NCBI RefSeq assembly: GCF_043196875.1 | Contig: NZ_JBEBMX010000007.1 | Span: 1 to 64,000 of the forward strand | Direction: 5' to 3' | DNA: 64,000 nucleotides | Source of the DNA: Saccharospirillum sp043196875 | Lineage (GTDB): Bacteria; Pseudomonadota; Gammaproteobacteria; Pseudomonadales; Natronospirillaceae | In this document: positions 7,234-16,289 of the stretch, piece by piece | Layout: each line of letters starts with the position of its first letter | Numbering within the stretch: the stretch's first letter is position 1 | The notes under the pieces: model-generated | Databases searched by the model: none | What the model was told of the DNA's origin: nothing | What the model saw: only the letters and a program-made list of their open reading frames with translations | Position numbers and translations under genes: made by a program

Positions 7234-9360
7234 GTGAGTCATTTGACCCCTAAAACCCATAGCTTCCAGTTCGGTGGCAAGACCGTCATTCTGGAAACTG
7301 CTCGTATCGCTCGTCAGGCTACTGGCGCTGTACTGTGCACCATCGACGACACCGTCGTGCTGGCCACCGTTGTTGCCGCCAAAGAAGCCCGTGCCGACCA
7401 GCCGTTTTTCCCGCTGTCGGTTCATTACCAGGAAAAGTACTACGCTGCGGGCAAAATCCCCGGTGGCTATCTGAAGCGTGAAGGCCGTCCTTCCGAGAAA
7501 GAAACTCTGACCTCGCGTCTGATCGACCGTCCGATTCGTCCCTTGTTCACCAAGGGCTTCATGAACGAAGTTCAGGTCATCATCAACGTGGTGTCTGCCA
7601 ACAAGACCGATGATCCGGATATCGCCGCGATGATCGCGACTTCTGCGGCGCTGACCATCTCCGGTGTGCCGTTCAATGGCCCGATCGGTGCGGCCCGTGT
7701 CGGTTACACCGATGAAGAAGGTTACCTGCTGAACCCGACTTTCGAGCAGCTGGAAAGCTCGCGCCTGAACATGGTCGTTGCCGGTACCGCCGATGCGGTT
7801 CTGATGGTGGAATCCGAAGCGCAGGAACTGAGCGAAGACCAGATGCTGGGCGCCGTGCTGTTTGCCCACCAGGAATACCAGGTTGCGGTTGAAGCGATCA
7901 AAGCCTTCGCTGCTGAAAACGGCAAACCGCGTTGGGATTTCCAACCGAAAGCTGAAAACACAGCTCTGATCGAACAGGTCAAGGCCAGTTTCGGTGACAA
8001 GATTGCCCAGGCCTACCAGATCTCCGACAAGATGGAGCGTTACGCCGCTCTGGACGGTTACAAGTCTGAACTGGTTGAGCAGTTGGCCAGCGAAGAAGGT
8101 CCGTCGGCTGATGAACTGAAAGGCGTCTTCGCTAAGCTGGAGAAACAGCTGGTCCGTACGCGCATCGTTAAAGGCGAGCCGCGTATTGACGGTCGTGACA
8201 CCAAAACCGTCCGTCCGATCACCGTTGAAGTCGGCGTACTGCCGAACGCTCACGGTTCTGCGCTGTTCACTCGTGGTGAAACTCAGGCGCTGGTGGCAAC
8301 CACCCTGGGTACGCTGCGCGACGGCAAGATGGAAGACCAGTTGAATGGCACCATCACCGACCACTTTATGTTCCACTACAACTTCCCGCCGTTCAGCGTC
8401 GGTGAAGCCGGTCGTATCGGTGCGGTGGGTCGTCGTGAAATTGGCCACGGTCGTCTGGCCAAGCGTGGCGTGCTGGCGATGATGCCGAATCAGGATGACT
8501 TCCCTTACACCGTGCGCGTGGTGTCTGAAATCACCGAATCCAACGGTTCTTCGTCCATGGCCTCAGTCTGTGGCGCCTCTCTGGCGATGATGGACGCCGG
8601 TGTGCCGGTGAAGAGCCCGGTCGCGGGTATCGCCATGGGCCTGGTGAAAGAAGACGACGGTTTCGCTGTGTTGACCGACATCCTCGGTGACGAAGATCAC
8701 CTGGGTGACATGGACTTCAAAGTGGCCGGTACCAAAACCGGTGTTACCGCTTTGCAGATGGACATCAAGATCGAAGGCATTACCGAAGAGATCATGGAGA
8801 TCGCTCTGGAGCAGGCCAACGCCGCGCGTCAGCACATTCTCGATGAAATGAACAAGGTGATCGCGACCTCTCGTACTGAGCTGTCCGACAAAGCCCCGAC
8901 CATGCAAACGATGAAGATCGACACCGATAAGATTCGTGATGTCATCGGTAAGGGCGGCGCCACCATTCGTTCCATCGTCGAAGAAACCGGCGCTGAAGTG
9001 GACATTTCCGACGACGGTACGGTCCGTCTGTACGCCCCGGATAACGCCTCGGCCACCGCTGCCAAGAACAAGATTCTGGCGTTGACCACCGAGCCGGAGC
9101 CGGGCACGGTCTATCAGGGCAAGGTAGTACGCATCGCCGACTTCGGTGCTTTCGTACAATTCCTGCCGGGTAAAGACGGTCTGGTGCACATTTCCCAGAT
9201 CGCTGACCGCCGCATCGAGAAAGTGACCGACGAGTTGAGCGAAGGCGATGTCGTTGTGGTCAAGATCCTGGATGTTGACAACCGTGGCCGCGTTAAGCTG
9301 TCTATGCGTGAAGTCAGCGACGAAGAGCGCGCTGCATTCGCGGAAACGCCGGCTGAATAA
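7234..9360 (+). CDS. pnp: Polyribonucleotide nucleotidyltransferase (PNPase)
   Basis: PNPase (708 residues) is the phosphorolytic 3'-5' exoribonuclease of the RNA degradosome. Two RNase PH domains flank a helical domain; the second contains FTRGETQALV and MDFKVAGT with its catalytic aspartates. A KH domain (IRDVIGKGGATIRSI) is near 565-620 and an S1 domain (GKVVRIADFGAFVQF) near 630-695. The start is GTG, preceded by AAGGAG at the right spacing. The C-terminal tail is short. A strong terminator follows, closing the operon that began with rimP. Confidence 0.97.
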   Translation: MSHLTPKTHSFQFGGKTVILETARIARQATGAVLCTIDDTVVLATVVAAKEARADQPFFPLSVHYQEKYYAAGKIPGGYLKREGRPSEKETLTSRLIDRPIRPLFTKGFMNEVQVIINVVSANKTDDPDIAAMIATSAALTISGVPFNGPIGAARVGYTDEEGYLLNPTFEQLESSRLNMVVAGTADAVLMVESEAQELSEDQMLGAVLFAHQEYQVAVEAIKAFAAENGKPRWDFQPKAENTALIEQVKASFGDKIAQAYQISDKMERYAALDGYKSELVEQLASEEGPSADELKGVFAKLEKQLVRTRIVKGEPRIDGRDTKTVRPITVEVGVLPNAHGSALFTRGETQALVATTLGTLRDGKMEDQLNGTITDHFMFHYNFPPFSVGEAGRIGAVGRREIGHGRLAKRGVLAMMPNQDDFPYTVRVVSEITESNGSSSMASVCGASLAMMDAGVPVKSPVAGIAMGLVKEDDGFAVLTDILGDEDHLGDMDFKVAGTKTGVTALQMDIKIEGITEEIMEIALEQANAARQHILDEMNKVIATSRTELSDKAPTMQTMKIDTDKIRDVIGKGGATIRSIVEETGAEVDISDDGTVRLYAPDNASATAAKNKILALTTEPEPGTVYQGKVVRIADFGAFVQFLPGKDGLVHISQIADRRIEKVTDELSEGDVVVVKILDVDNRGRVKLSMREVSDEERAAFAETPAE

Positions 9361-9382
9361 CCGCCAGGCACTCGGAAAGACT

Positions 9383-9412
9383 AAAAAACCCCGGTTTACC
9401 CGGGGTTTTTTT
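9383..9412 (+). terminator. Intrinsic terminator of the rpsO-pnp unit
   Basis: CCCCGG (9389-9394) pairs with CCGGGG (9400-9405) over a TTTAC loop, flanked by A6 before and T7 after. It is the strongest terminator in this part of the window. Confidence 0.93.
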
Positions 9413-9509
9413 ATGGCATTATCAGAGCAGTCCGGGAATCTCTCCCCAAGATGGACATTCTACGTCTGACGGCCTGTGGTATGCTTCATGGCTGTATCTT
9501 AGCGATGTT

Positions 9510-10688
9510 ATGGCACCGACGCCTATTGCACGGTGTTACAACCAGTGGTTGAATGAAAAGGTTATGAAATTTTTGGCTGATTCTGATGTGACAAGCACTT
9601 CGTTCTGGTTGCGCCACCCCGACTCAACTCAGGCGGCGGTTCACCTGGCATTACAATGGCTTGCCTACGTATATCCTTCCAGCGAACAACACCTGCGTGA
9701 AACACTGCAACGTTCGCTTTCCTATACTGATGACACTCTGGTCGAGCGCTGGCGTCAGCTGCTAGAAAACCAACCTCTGGAGCAACACGTTGAAGCGTTG
9801 CGCTGGATGTCAGAGACCCTGTCGCGCGACCAGGTCCCGTTTCTGGTCGAAACCTGCTGGCGGATGTTGCTGGTCTTCCACGAAATGCCCAGTCAGGTAC
9901 CTCTGGCGCTGCGTTTGCTGGGGCGAATTCTGGGAATTTCCGAGGACCGGGTGCTGGAAATTGGTGAGCGTGTTCAGCGCGAGACCCAGGATGAAAAGGG
10001 GGACGTCGAACGTCCGCCGCTGTTACCGGAAGACCCTCGTTATCTCGATCGCATTGAGTGGCGGCTCTTTGGTGTTCAGGCTCGTACCCGTCGTAATTCG
10101 CTGCCCAAGACCAATAAAGACAGCCAGTGGATGTCCTATACGCTGGTATTTTTAATCGGCTTTTTAGTGGGCAGCAGCTTCATCAGCTATATGGTGTGGG
10201 GCGCGCCACAATGGGGACGCCAACCAGTACCGCGGCTCTCCCATCTGGTGATGGACCCGGTTGAGAACCCACAGACAACTGTTGTTGAAGAAGAGACAGC
10301 GGAGCCTGTACCCCAGACCGTTGCCGAGACCCCAGCGGTTACCCCTGAAGCACCGGTCAGTGCTGCTGAGCCAGAACCGGCTCAGGTTGCCGTGGCAGAG
10401 CCAGAGCCGGAACCCGCACCACCGGAACCAACGCCCATCGTTCAGCAGCAACCCAGTGATGGGCCGGCCGTCTCCTCTACTGGCTCTGAAGAAGTGTTGA
10501 TGGCGGTAACGGCGTCGGTGCTGAATGTTCGCGCAGAACCTTCCACATCCTCGCCGGTCATTATGAAGCTGGGGCAGGGCGCGCGCGTTTGGGTTGATCC
10601 TGAGCAAGCGCAAGGGTTTTGGGCGCATGTACGCGTCGCCGGTGAAGTGGGTTATGCCAGTGGTAACTTTTTAACACCGGTAAACTGA
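9510..10688 (+). CDS. TerB-like / SH3b membrane protein of unknown function
   Basis: I do not recognise a named gene. The 392-residue product has an all-helical N-terminal half; residues about 95-165 resemble the TerB fold with LVETCWRMLLVFHE and ALRLLGRILGISEDRVLEIGERV. A single membrane segment lies at about 208-230, a Pro/Glu/Val-rich linker at 245-325, and a bacterial SH3b domain at about 329-392 (VLNVRAEPSTSSPVIMKLG). The topology suggests a cytoplasmic sensor half joined to a periplasmic SH3b that could bind peptidoglycan. The start is uncertain: ATG 9510 lacks a good ribosome site, and ATG 9564 has AAAGG placed too close. Confidence 0.7.
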   Translation: MAPTPIARCYNQWLNEKVMKFLADSDVTSTSFWLRHPDSTQAAVHLALQWLAYVYPSSEQHLRETLQRSLSYTDDTLVERWRQLLENQPLEQHVEALRWMSETLSRDQVPFLVETCWRMLLVFHEMPSQVPLALRLLGRILGISEDRVLEIGERVQRETQDEKGDVERPPLLPEDPRYLDRIEWRLFGVQARTRRNSLPKTNKDSQWMSYTLVFLIGFLVGSSFISYMVWGAPQWGRQPVPRLSHLVMDPVENPQTTVVEEETAEPVPQTVAETPAVTPEAPVSAAEPEPAQVAVAEPEPEPAPPEPTPIVQQQPSDGPAVSSTGSEEVLMAVTASVLNVRAEPSTSSPVIMKLGQGARVWVDPEQAQGFWAHVRVAGEVGYASGNFLTPVN

Positions 10689-10696
10689 AACCCGTC

Positions 10697-11488
10697 TTAT
10701 TCTGGTAATTCCACCTTAAGGTCGAGCGCCGTCAGGCGCTCCTGACTGTGCTGGCGATAGCGCGCGCGCAACTCGCTGCCGGCAGGTTTCTCCAGATAGT
10801 AAGCCAGTTGGTAGGCGTCAGCTTCGAGGGCGCCCGCTGCTTTTAATTGCTCCACCAGGCGATCTTCGGCGCTGAAATCCGGTGCCGGCAGAGCCCTTTC
10901 CTCAGTATCGAATTCAATTTCCTCGCCGTCAGCCAGCCGCTCGACCAGACTCCGGTACACACCTTCAAAAGCCGGCCAGCTATATCGCTCTTGTTCTGAA
11001 CGCAATTTGAAATAACCCGTTTCACGCGCTGCCCATTGAACAGCGGGGTGGGTCCAATGACGTTGCGCAGGGGCGTGACTGTTCTGACAGGCTTCGAGGT
11101 AGGCGTCGCGAATGGATGGCAATCCCAAGGCTTGCGGATCGGGCGTTAAATAACGCACGAATTCAGCGATCGTCGGTGGCCAGGCCAGTTCCAGCTTGCA
11201 CTTTTCCAAGGCGTATTCGATGCGCGACTGTTCAACACCGGCCAGGCTGTAGGCCCACTCGCGCTTTGCCTGAGTCAGGGTCTGTTCATCACCGTAGGCG
11301 CTTTCAAAACGATGGGTGTAGATCAGCTGCATGCGCGCAAAGATCATATTCACCAGCAGTTTGGTGTCGTGATCCAGGGCGCCTTTTTTACCAGTCGGTG
11401 TCGCGGATGTTACGGAGAGCTTCCCGGACTTTAGCCCGCTTGTCCCGACCAGGGTTTGCAGGCTCTTGGGTGCGTTGGTTGCGCTCAT
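10697..11488 (-). CDS. Lambda P-like replication protein (helicase-loader family)
   Basis: The 263-residue product resembles the phage lambda P family, whose members deliver DnaB helicase to an origin. The similarity covers about residues 38-115: a leading helix LLVNMIFARMQLIYTHRF, then AKREWAYSLAGVEQSRIEYALEKC and WPPTIAEFVRYL. The C-terminal half is helical and acidic. It starts inside the preceding DnaT-like gene with a 101-base overlap; AAGGG five bases before the ATG supports this start, and no other canonical start lies upstream of the conserved part. The pairing suggests a chromosomal primosome-type role; exact function is unknown. Confidence 0.65.
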   Translation of the reverse strand: MSATNAPKSLQTLVGTSGLKSGKLSVTSATPTGKKGALDHDTKLLVNMIFARMQLIYTHRFESAYGDEQTLTQAKREWAYSLAGVEQSRIEYALEKCKLELAWPPTIAEFVRYLTPDPQALGLPSIRDAYLEACQNSHAPAQRHWTHPAVQWAARETGYFKLRSEQERYSWPAFEGVYRSLVERLADGEEIEFDTEERALPAPDFSAEDRLVEQLKAAGALEADAYQLAYYLEKPAGSELRARYRQHSQERLTALDLKVELPE

Positions 11489-12236
11489 AACGGCCCTTAT
11501 TGTTCAGTTGATCGTGCCAGGCGCGCTGAACCCAGTTCAGAAAGCGCACATCCCAGCTGTATTCCGCCTTGTCTCTATCCTGATAGTACTGACGGAATTT
11601 AGCCAGCTCCGACAGCGCAAAGGTCAGCGGTATATCGTGAAAGGTTAATAGCCGAGGGAAGTCTTCTGAGGGTTCCCAGTCGGCGTGCATGCGGCTGCGT
11701 TCAGCGCGCACCGAGGGCATCTGTGGTTGGTCCGCCTTGAGGTAATCCAGATCATTCTCGACCTGATTACGGCGCCGGGCATCGTTCATGCGGTGGACCG
11801 GCAGGCGTTCGACCGGAGGCGTTTCGGCCGTCGGTGTCTGCACGGTTGGTTGTGGATCAACATCCTGCTGTGGCTGCGCCAGATCAGCCAGGGTGATTTG
11901 CCAGGGACCTTCACCGGAGACGTCCAATAACCCTTGAGCCTGCAAACGACGCAATACCGAACCGACCTGGACCGCACTCCAGAACGGCAACAGACGTTGC
12001 CGGTGCTGATCAGTCAGTTGCAAGGCAGGGCCACTCATCAGCGTCAGCTCACTGAGCAACTGATACAATAGGGCTTCTTCCAGGCCCAGGGTTTCGGCCA
12101 GGGCCGGAGAAACCACCAGGACTTTCTCGGGTATCACTGAGGTTACTCTCCGATGTGCCAGGGTAAGACCGACGCGGATAGCCGGCTTGGAAACAGCGCT
12201 AAACCGCAGGTCAGGCTGAAGGCGCCAGTCTAACAT
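11388..12236 (-). CDS. DnaT-like ssDNA-binding domain protein
   Basis: The C-terminal region (about 186-242) matches the DnaT DNA-binding domain, with WEPSEDFPRLLTFHDIP, ALSELAKFRQYYQDR and YSWDVRFLNWVQRAW. DnaT in enterobacteria joins the PriA-PriB primosome that restarts replication. The N-terminal part (about 25-115) looks like a winged-helix domain (SVIPEKVLVVSPALAETLGLEEALLYQLL). A Pro/Thr/Gln-rich linker lies between. The 282-residue length exceeds E. coli DnaT. It is the first gene of a two-gene minus-strand unit with the lambda P-like gene, divergent from an ABC transporter. Confidence 0.7.
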   Translation of the reverse strand: MLDWRLQPDLRFSAVSKPAIRVGLTLAHRRVTSVIPEKVLVVSPALAETLGLEEALLYQLLSELTLMSGPALQLTDQHRQRLLPFWSAVQVGSVLRRLQAQGLLDVSGEGPWQITLADLAQPQQDVDPQPTVQTPTAETPPVERLPVHRMNDARRRNQVENDLDYLKADQPQMPSVRAERSRMHADWEPSEDFPRLLTFHDIPLTFALSELAKFRQYYQDRDKAEYSWDVRFLNWVQRAWHDQLNNKGRYERNQRTQEPANPGRDKRAKVREALRNIRDTDW

Positions 12237-12356
12237 TGCCGGCGCCCTCAGTAGAATGACAATCGGCCATGGCGTCCTTGGCTTTACGGCGTTAGGCTGC
12301 GCAGCGGCCGGTTTGGCTGGGGCTTATCGTCGATCACAGGAGTTTGGCACAAAGGC

Positions 12357-13235
12357 ATGAGCGATATTTTGTCGGTGCATCAGCTAACCAAGCGGTTTAG
12401 GAATCTGACCGCCGTCGATGACATCAGTTTCAGTGTGGCCCAAGGCCAGTGCTTCGGTTTACTCGGTCCCAACGGCGCCGGTAAAACCACGGCTATCGAA
12501 GTGATTGAAGGCATCCTGCCAGCGACCTCAGGCGAGGTGAAGTTGTTTGGCCGGCCGGCACGCAGGCGTGATTATCAACGCGTCGGTATTCAATTTCAGC
12601 ACACCGCCTTACCGGATTTTCTCACCGTACGCGAAACCCTGCAGCTGTTCGCGGCTTTTTATCCGCAACCTTTGGCGCTGCCTGAGGTGATTGAACTCTG
12701 TGCTTTGAGTGACTTTATCGATCGCGATAGCCGCCGTCTGTCCGGTGGGCAACGTCAGCGTCTGTTGCTGGCACTGGCGTTGATCAACGATCCGGATTTG
12801 CTGTTTCTGGACGAACCCACCACCGGTCTCGACCCCCAATCACGACGCCATTTCTGGTCGCTGATTCAGGCGGTCAAAGAGCGCGGTAAGACAGTAGTGT
12901 TGACCACTCACTATATGGATGAAGCCCAGGTTTTATGCGACAACATTGCCATCATGGATGGTGGTCGCATTATCGAACAGGGCGCGCCTGCGCAGTTATT
13001 GGCGCAGCATTTCGACGGGGTGATGGTGCATTTGCCGTTGGCGTCGCTGGCCGAATTCGATCTGCCTTTTGTTGCCCATCGACGTGAAGAGGGCGTCGAC
13101 ATTCAGACCACCCAGGTTGATGAAACGGTGCGTCAGTTGAGTGCTGCGGGTGTACCGCTGGATGGCCTCAAAGTCAGCAGTCCTAACCTGGAAGATCTTT
13201 TTCTGAAACTCACCGGCCATGCGCTGCGAGTCTGA
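12357..13235 (+). CDS. ABC-2 type transporter ATP-binding protein
   Basis: This 292-residue cytoplasmic ATPase energises an ABC-2 family exporter. Walker A is GPNGAGKTT (37-45), the signature is LSGGQRQR, Walker B is LLFLDEPTTGLD, and the H-loop is in TTHYMDEA. The C-terminal 70 residues form an extension as in DrrA/CcmA-type subunits. The permease follows after 14 bases. Substrate cannot be told; drug, lipid or polysaccharide export are all possible. Confidence 0.9.
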   Translation: MSDILSVHQLTKRFRNLTAVDDISFSVAQGQCFGLLGPNGAGKTTAIEVIEGILPATSGEVKLFGRPARRRDYQRVGIQFQHTALPDFLTVRETLQLFAAFYPQPLALPEVIELCALSDFIDRDSRRLSGGQRQRLLLALALINDPDLLFLDEPTTGLDPQSRRHFWSLIQAVKERGKTVVLTTHYMDEAQVLCDNIAIMDGGRIIEQGAPAQLLAQHFDGVMVHLPLASLAEFDLPFVAHRREEGVDIQTTQVDETVRQLSAAGVPLDGLKVSSPNLEDLFLKLTGHALRV

Positions 13236-13249
13236 CTGAACGGAGCATC

Positions 13250-14263
13250 ATGATGTTGAGCCGCATGCTGGCCGTGTTAAAAGCCCGTAATAAAGAATTT
13301 CTGCGTGACCGCAGTTCACTGACCTGGAATCTGGCGTTTCCGATTATTTTAATCGTCGGGTTTTATTTGTTGTTGGGTCAGGCACAGCCGATGTTCAAAG
13401 TCGGCGTGATCAGTGAACAGGATGCCTACGTTAATCGGCCGCAACTGATGGCGCTGGATCATATTCAGTTTGTGCCTTATGAGCAGTTATCGGTGGCGCT
13501 GAACAAGGCGCGGCGTCACCAGATTGATCTAGTCATGGATCTGGATCAGCGGCGTTATTGGGTGAATGAAGAAAGCCGCCAGGGTTATATGGTCGAGCGA
13601 TTGCTGGCTGCGTCTGATCCGGATTTTCAACGCCGCCGCATCAGTGGTGAACCCATTCGTTATGTCGACTGGGTGCTGCCGGGGATTCTCGGCATGAATA
13701 TCATGTTTGCCTCCTTGTTCGGCGTCGGTCATGCCATTGTGCGCTATCGCAAAAACGGCATGCTTAAACGCTTGAAAGCGACGCCCTTGTCGGCGGTGGA
13801 ATTTGTCAGTGCGCAAATATTATCGCGACTGATGACGGTGCTGTTTTTGTGCGTCACCATTTTTTACGCCAGTCACTGGCTGCTGGGTACTTTGATGCTG
13901 GGGTCGGTATTGGCGTTGCTGCTGACCTTTACGCTGGGCGCTCTGGCGATGATTGCGCTTGGCTTAGTGGTGGCCAGCCGTACCCGCAGCGAAGAGTTGA
14001 CCAGCGGGCTGATGAACATGGCCGCCTGGCCGATGATGGGCTTGTCGGAAGTCTGGTTTTCGCTCGAAGGCGCGCCGCTGTCGGTGCAGAATTTAGCGCA
14101 GTGGTTACCGCTGACGCATCTCGTGCAGGCGGCGCGCGCCATCGCCACCGAAGGCGCCGGGCTGGCCGCCGTCAGTGATCACCTGCTGACGTTGGCGGCG
14201 ATGACGGTGGTGTTATTAGCGATCGCCGCCCTGCTGTTTAACTGGGACAGCGATCGCCGCTAA
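13250..14263 (+). CDS. ABC-2 type transporter permease
   Basis: The 337-residue membrane protein has one N-terminal transmembrane segment (LTWNLAFPIILIVGFYLLL), a periplasmic domain of about 130 residues, and five more membrane segments in the C-terminal half. This is the YhhJ/DrrB-like ABC-2 layout. The motif VVASRTRSEELTSGLMN is typical of the family. A second ATG three bases in is equally possible. It pairs with the upstream ATPase and ends seven bases from the convergent patatin gene. Confidence 0.88.
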   Translation: MMLSRMLAVLKARNKEFLRDRSSLTWNLAFPIILIVGFYLLLGQAQPMFKVGVISEQDAYVNRPQLMALDHIQFVPYEQLSVALNKARRHQIDLVMDLDQRRYWVNEESRQGYMVERLLAASDPDFQRRRISGEPIRYVDWVLPGILGMNIMFASLFGVGHAIVRYRKNGMLKRLKATPLSAVEFVSAQILSRLMTVLFLCVTIFYASHWLLGTLMLGSVLALLLTFTLGALAMIALGLVVASRTRSEELTSGLMNMAAWPMMGLSEVWFSLEGAPLSVQNLAQWLPLTHLVQAARAIATEGAGLAAVSDHLLTLAAMTVVLLAIAALLFNWDSDRR

Positions 14264-14270
14264 AGCGCTG

Positions 14271-15221
14271 TTATTCACCATCAAGGCTCGGTGGTTTATC
14301 GCCTGCTGGTTCACTGCTTTTATTGCGGTAGCGTTCCAGCGCTTCCTCACACAACTGGTAGCCTTCATCGATGATGTCTTCGGCCAGGTTGTAATCGAAC
14401 AGTCCGCCAACGCTGCGCGGAATTTCGATCAGAATATCCGGCTGGTGTGCGGCCAATTTCATATGAGCGATGGTGTTTTGCATGGTGTCGATGGAGCGGT
14501 TAATCAGCTCCATGATGCCCCATTTGTTTTGCGGTTCGGCTACTTTGGCGTCTTCGCTCCACCAACGATCGATAAAGCGGCTGACCGCACGCTGGACCCT
14601 ATTCTGATCTTCCAGATTCGTTTTGACCGCTTTCTTCTTTCGCACCGCGGCCTTCGGTCGCGGAATTTCTTCGCGGCCGTTGAGGTTTACCGCCAGTGTC
14701 AGGTCAGTCAAGGTTCTTAGCGTCGGCGCCATGGGAACTGGGTTCAATACGCCACCATCGACCAGCATCATGTCGCGGTAATAATGCGGCTTGAAAACAG
14801 AAGGAATGGAGATGGAGGCGCGGATGGCTTCAAACAACGAACCTTCGGTAAACCAGACTTCGCGTTGGCGTTCGATATCAACCGCCACGGCGGTAAATTC
14901 GATCGGCAGCTCTTCAATTTGAGCATCGCCGATCAACTTGCTCAGCACGCCCATGATCTTGTCGCCTTTGAACAAACCGCCGCCATCGAACGATAAATCT
15001 AGCAGGCGCAACACATCGCGCCGATCCAAAGCCGTTACCCAGCCCTGGTATTTATCCAGCTTGCCGGCGGCATAAAAACCGCCGATCAAGGCGCCGATGC
15101 TGGCGCCGGCAATGTTGGTGATCTGATAACCGTTGTCTTCCAGGCAGCGAATGATGCCGATGTGCGCCATGCCGCGTGCGCCGCCGCTGCCCAATACCAA
15201 TGAAACTGTTTTTTTCGCCAC
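14271..15221 (-). CDS. Patatin-like phospholipase family protein
   Basis: The protein is a predicted Ser-Asp dyad lipid acyl hydrolase. The oxyanion loop GSGGARG (11-17), nucleophile elbow GASIG with Ser41, and a later DGG with the catalytic aspartate (about 155) are present, as in RssA/YchK-type patatins. No signal peptide is seen, so it is probably cytoplasmic. I choose the GTG at 15221, giving MAKKTVSLVLG and 316 residues, because GGGAG lies eight bases upstream; a TTG at 15236 would add five residues with no ribosome site. The Lys/Arg-rich middle (about 200) is variable. Confidence 0.88.
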   Translation of the reverse strand: MAKKTVSLVLGSGGARGMAHIGIIRCLEDNGYQITNIAGASIGALIGGFYAAGKLDKYQGWVTALDRRDVLRLLDLSFDGGGLFKGDKIMGVLSKLIGDAQIEELPIEFTAVAVDIERQREVWFTEGSLFEAIRASISIPSVFKPHYYRDMMLVDGGVLNPVPMAPTLRTLTDLTLAVNLNGREEIPRPKAAVRKKKAVKTNLEDQNRVQRAVSRFIDRWWSEDAKVAEPQNKWGIMELINRSIDTMQNTIAHMKLAAHQPDILIEIPRSVGGLFDYNLAEDIIDEGYQLCEEALERYRNKSSEPAGDKPPSLDGE

Positions 15222-15377
15222 GTCGGAGTCTCCCAAACAGCCGCCCGAAAAACGTCACTGAGTATCGGGCGTGAGGCTATTGTTCCACTTCGTATCGGGC
15301 GATAAAAGGGCTTTGACGGTGGCACTGCTCAAGCGTTGCCGTGCTAGACTTTATCGATGCTGTCGTGGAGTTGTGTC

Positions 15378-16289
15378 GTGCTTGATCAAGTTCGGATTGA
15401 TTTTGATCCATCCAGTTTGGATCTGTTGAATGTGCTGTTGGCGTTGATGATGTTTGCCGCTGCCTTGTCGGTTCGCAGTGCGGATTTTCGCTACATTCTG
15501 CGCTCACCCAAAGCGCCCATCATCGGCTTAATCTGTCAGTTTCTGCTGTTGCCGGCGGCGACCTATGGCCTGACCCGCCTGCTCGATTTATCACCCTCCA
15601 TTGCGCTGGGAATGATACTGGTCGCTGCCTGTCCCGGTGGCAGTTTTTCCAACATCATGACCTGGCTCAGTCGCGGTCATCTGGCGACTTCGGTCAGTAT
15701 GACGGCGATCTCCTCGACCGCCGCCCTGGTGATGACGCCACTGAATTTTATGTTTTATGCGCAGCTGAACCCCGAGACGCGTCCTATTGTCGAAGCCATC
15801 GCCGTGGAGCCCTGGCAGATGATGAAACTGGTTGCCCTGGTGCTGGTGATTCCGTTGTTTCTGGGCATGTTTACCGGTCAGCGTTTCCCCGGTTTTGCGC
15901 GCCGCGCCGACCGGCCGGCACGCTGGTTGTCACTGCTGGTGTTTCTGCTCTTTGTTGCCATCGCCTTTACGCGCAATGGCGAGCTCTTTATGCAGCACGC
16001 CGCGTCCTTTGCTGGTCTGGTGATACTGCACAACGCCGTGGCGCTTGGTCTGGGTTGGGGCTCAGCGCGGCTGGCGCGGCTCAGTGAAGCCGAGCGCCGG
16101 GCGGTGACCCTGGAAGTGGGCATACAGAACTCCGGCTTGGGACTGATCATTTTGTTCAGCTTCTACCCGCACTTGGGTGGCATGATGCTGATAGCGGCGT
16201 TCTGGGGTGTCTGGCATCTGGTCAGCGGCTTGACGCTGTCGGCGTTCTGGTCGCGTCGCCCGCCACACCACGACGTCGCTCCGGTTTAG
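15378..16289 (+). CDS. Bile acid:sodium symporter (BASS) family protein
   Basis: This is a 303-residue membrane protein with eight to ten hydrophobic segments, in the sodium-coupled BASS family. Recognisable motifs are AACPGGSFSNIMTWLSRGHLATSVSMTAISS in the crossing-helix region and EVGIQNSGLGLIILFSF near the C terminus. Bacterial members carry organic anions, but the substrate is not predictable here. GTG at 15378 is preferred because GGAG stands seven bases before it; the in-frame ATG at 15357 would place that ribosome site inside the gene. It overlaps the convergent AraC gene by four bases. Confidence 0.87.
   Translation: MLDQVRIDFDPSSLDLLNVLLALMMFAAALSVRSADFRYILRSPKAPIIGLICQFLLLPAATYGLTRLLDLSPSIALGMILVAACPGGSFSNIMTWLSRGHLATSVSMTAISSTAALVMTPLNFMFYAQLNPETRPIVEAIAVEPWQMMKLVALVLVIPLFLGMFTGQRFPGFARRADRPARWLSLLVFLLFVAIAFTRNGELFMQHAASFAGLVILHNAVALGLGWGSARLARLSEAERRAVTLEVGIQNSGLGLIILFSFYPHLGGMMLIAAFWGVWHLVSGLTLSAFWSRRPPHHDVAPV

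Noticed and set aside
7213..8448. Minus-strand frame of 411 codons opposite pnp
   Set aside because: Low-complexity His/Arg/Gln-rich translation with no family features; a shadow of the PNPase gene.
10697..12236. Prophage remnant around the DnaT/P-like genes
   Set aside because: No integrase, repressor, structural or lysis gene and no att repeat nearby; flanking genes are ordinary chromosomal ones and composition does not change.
15313..15350. TTGACG ... TAGACT as promoter for the BASS gene
   Set aside because: The spacer is 26 bases, too long for a standard sigma-70 promoter.
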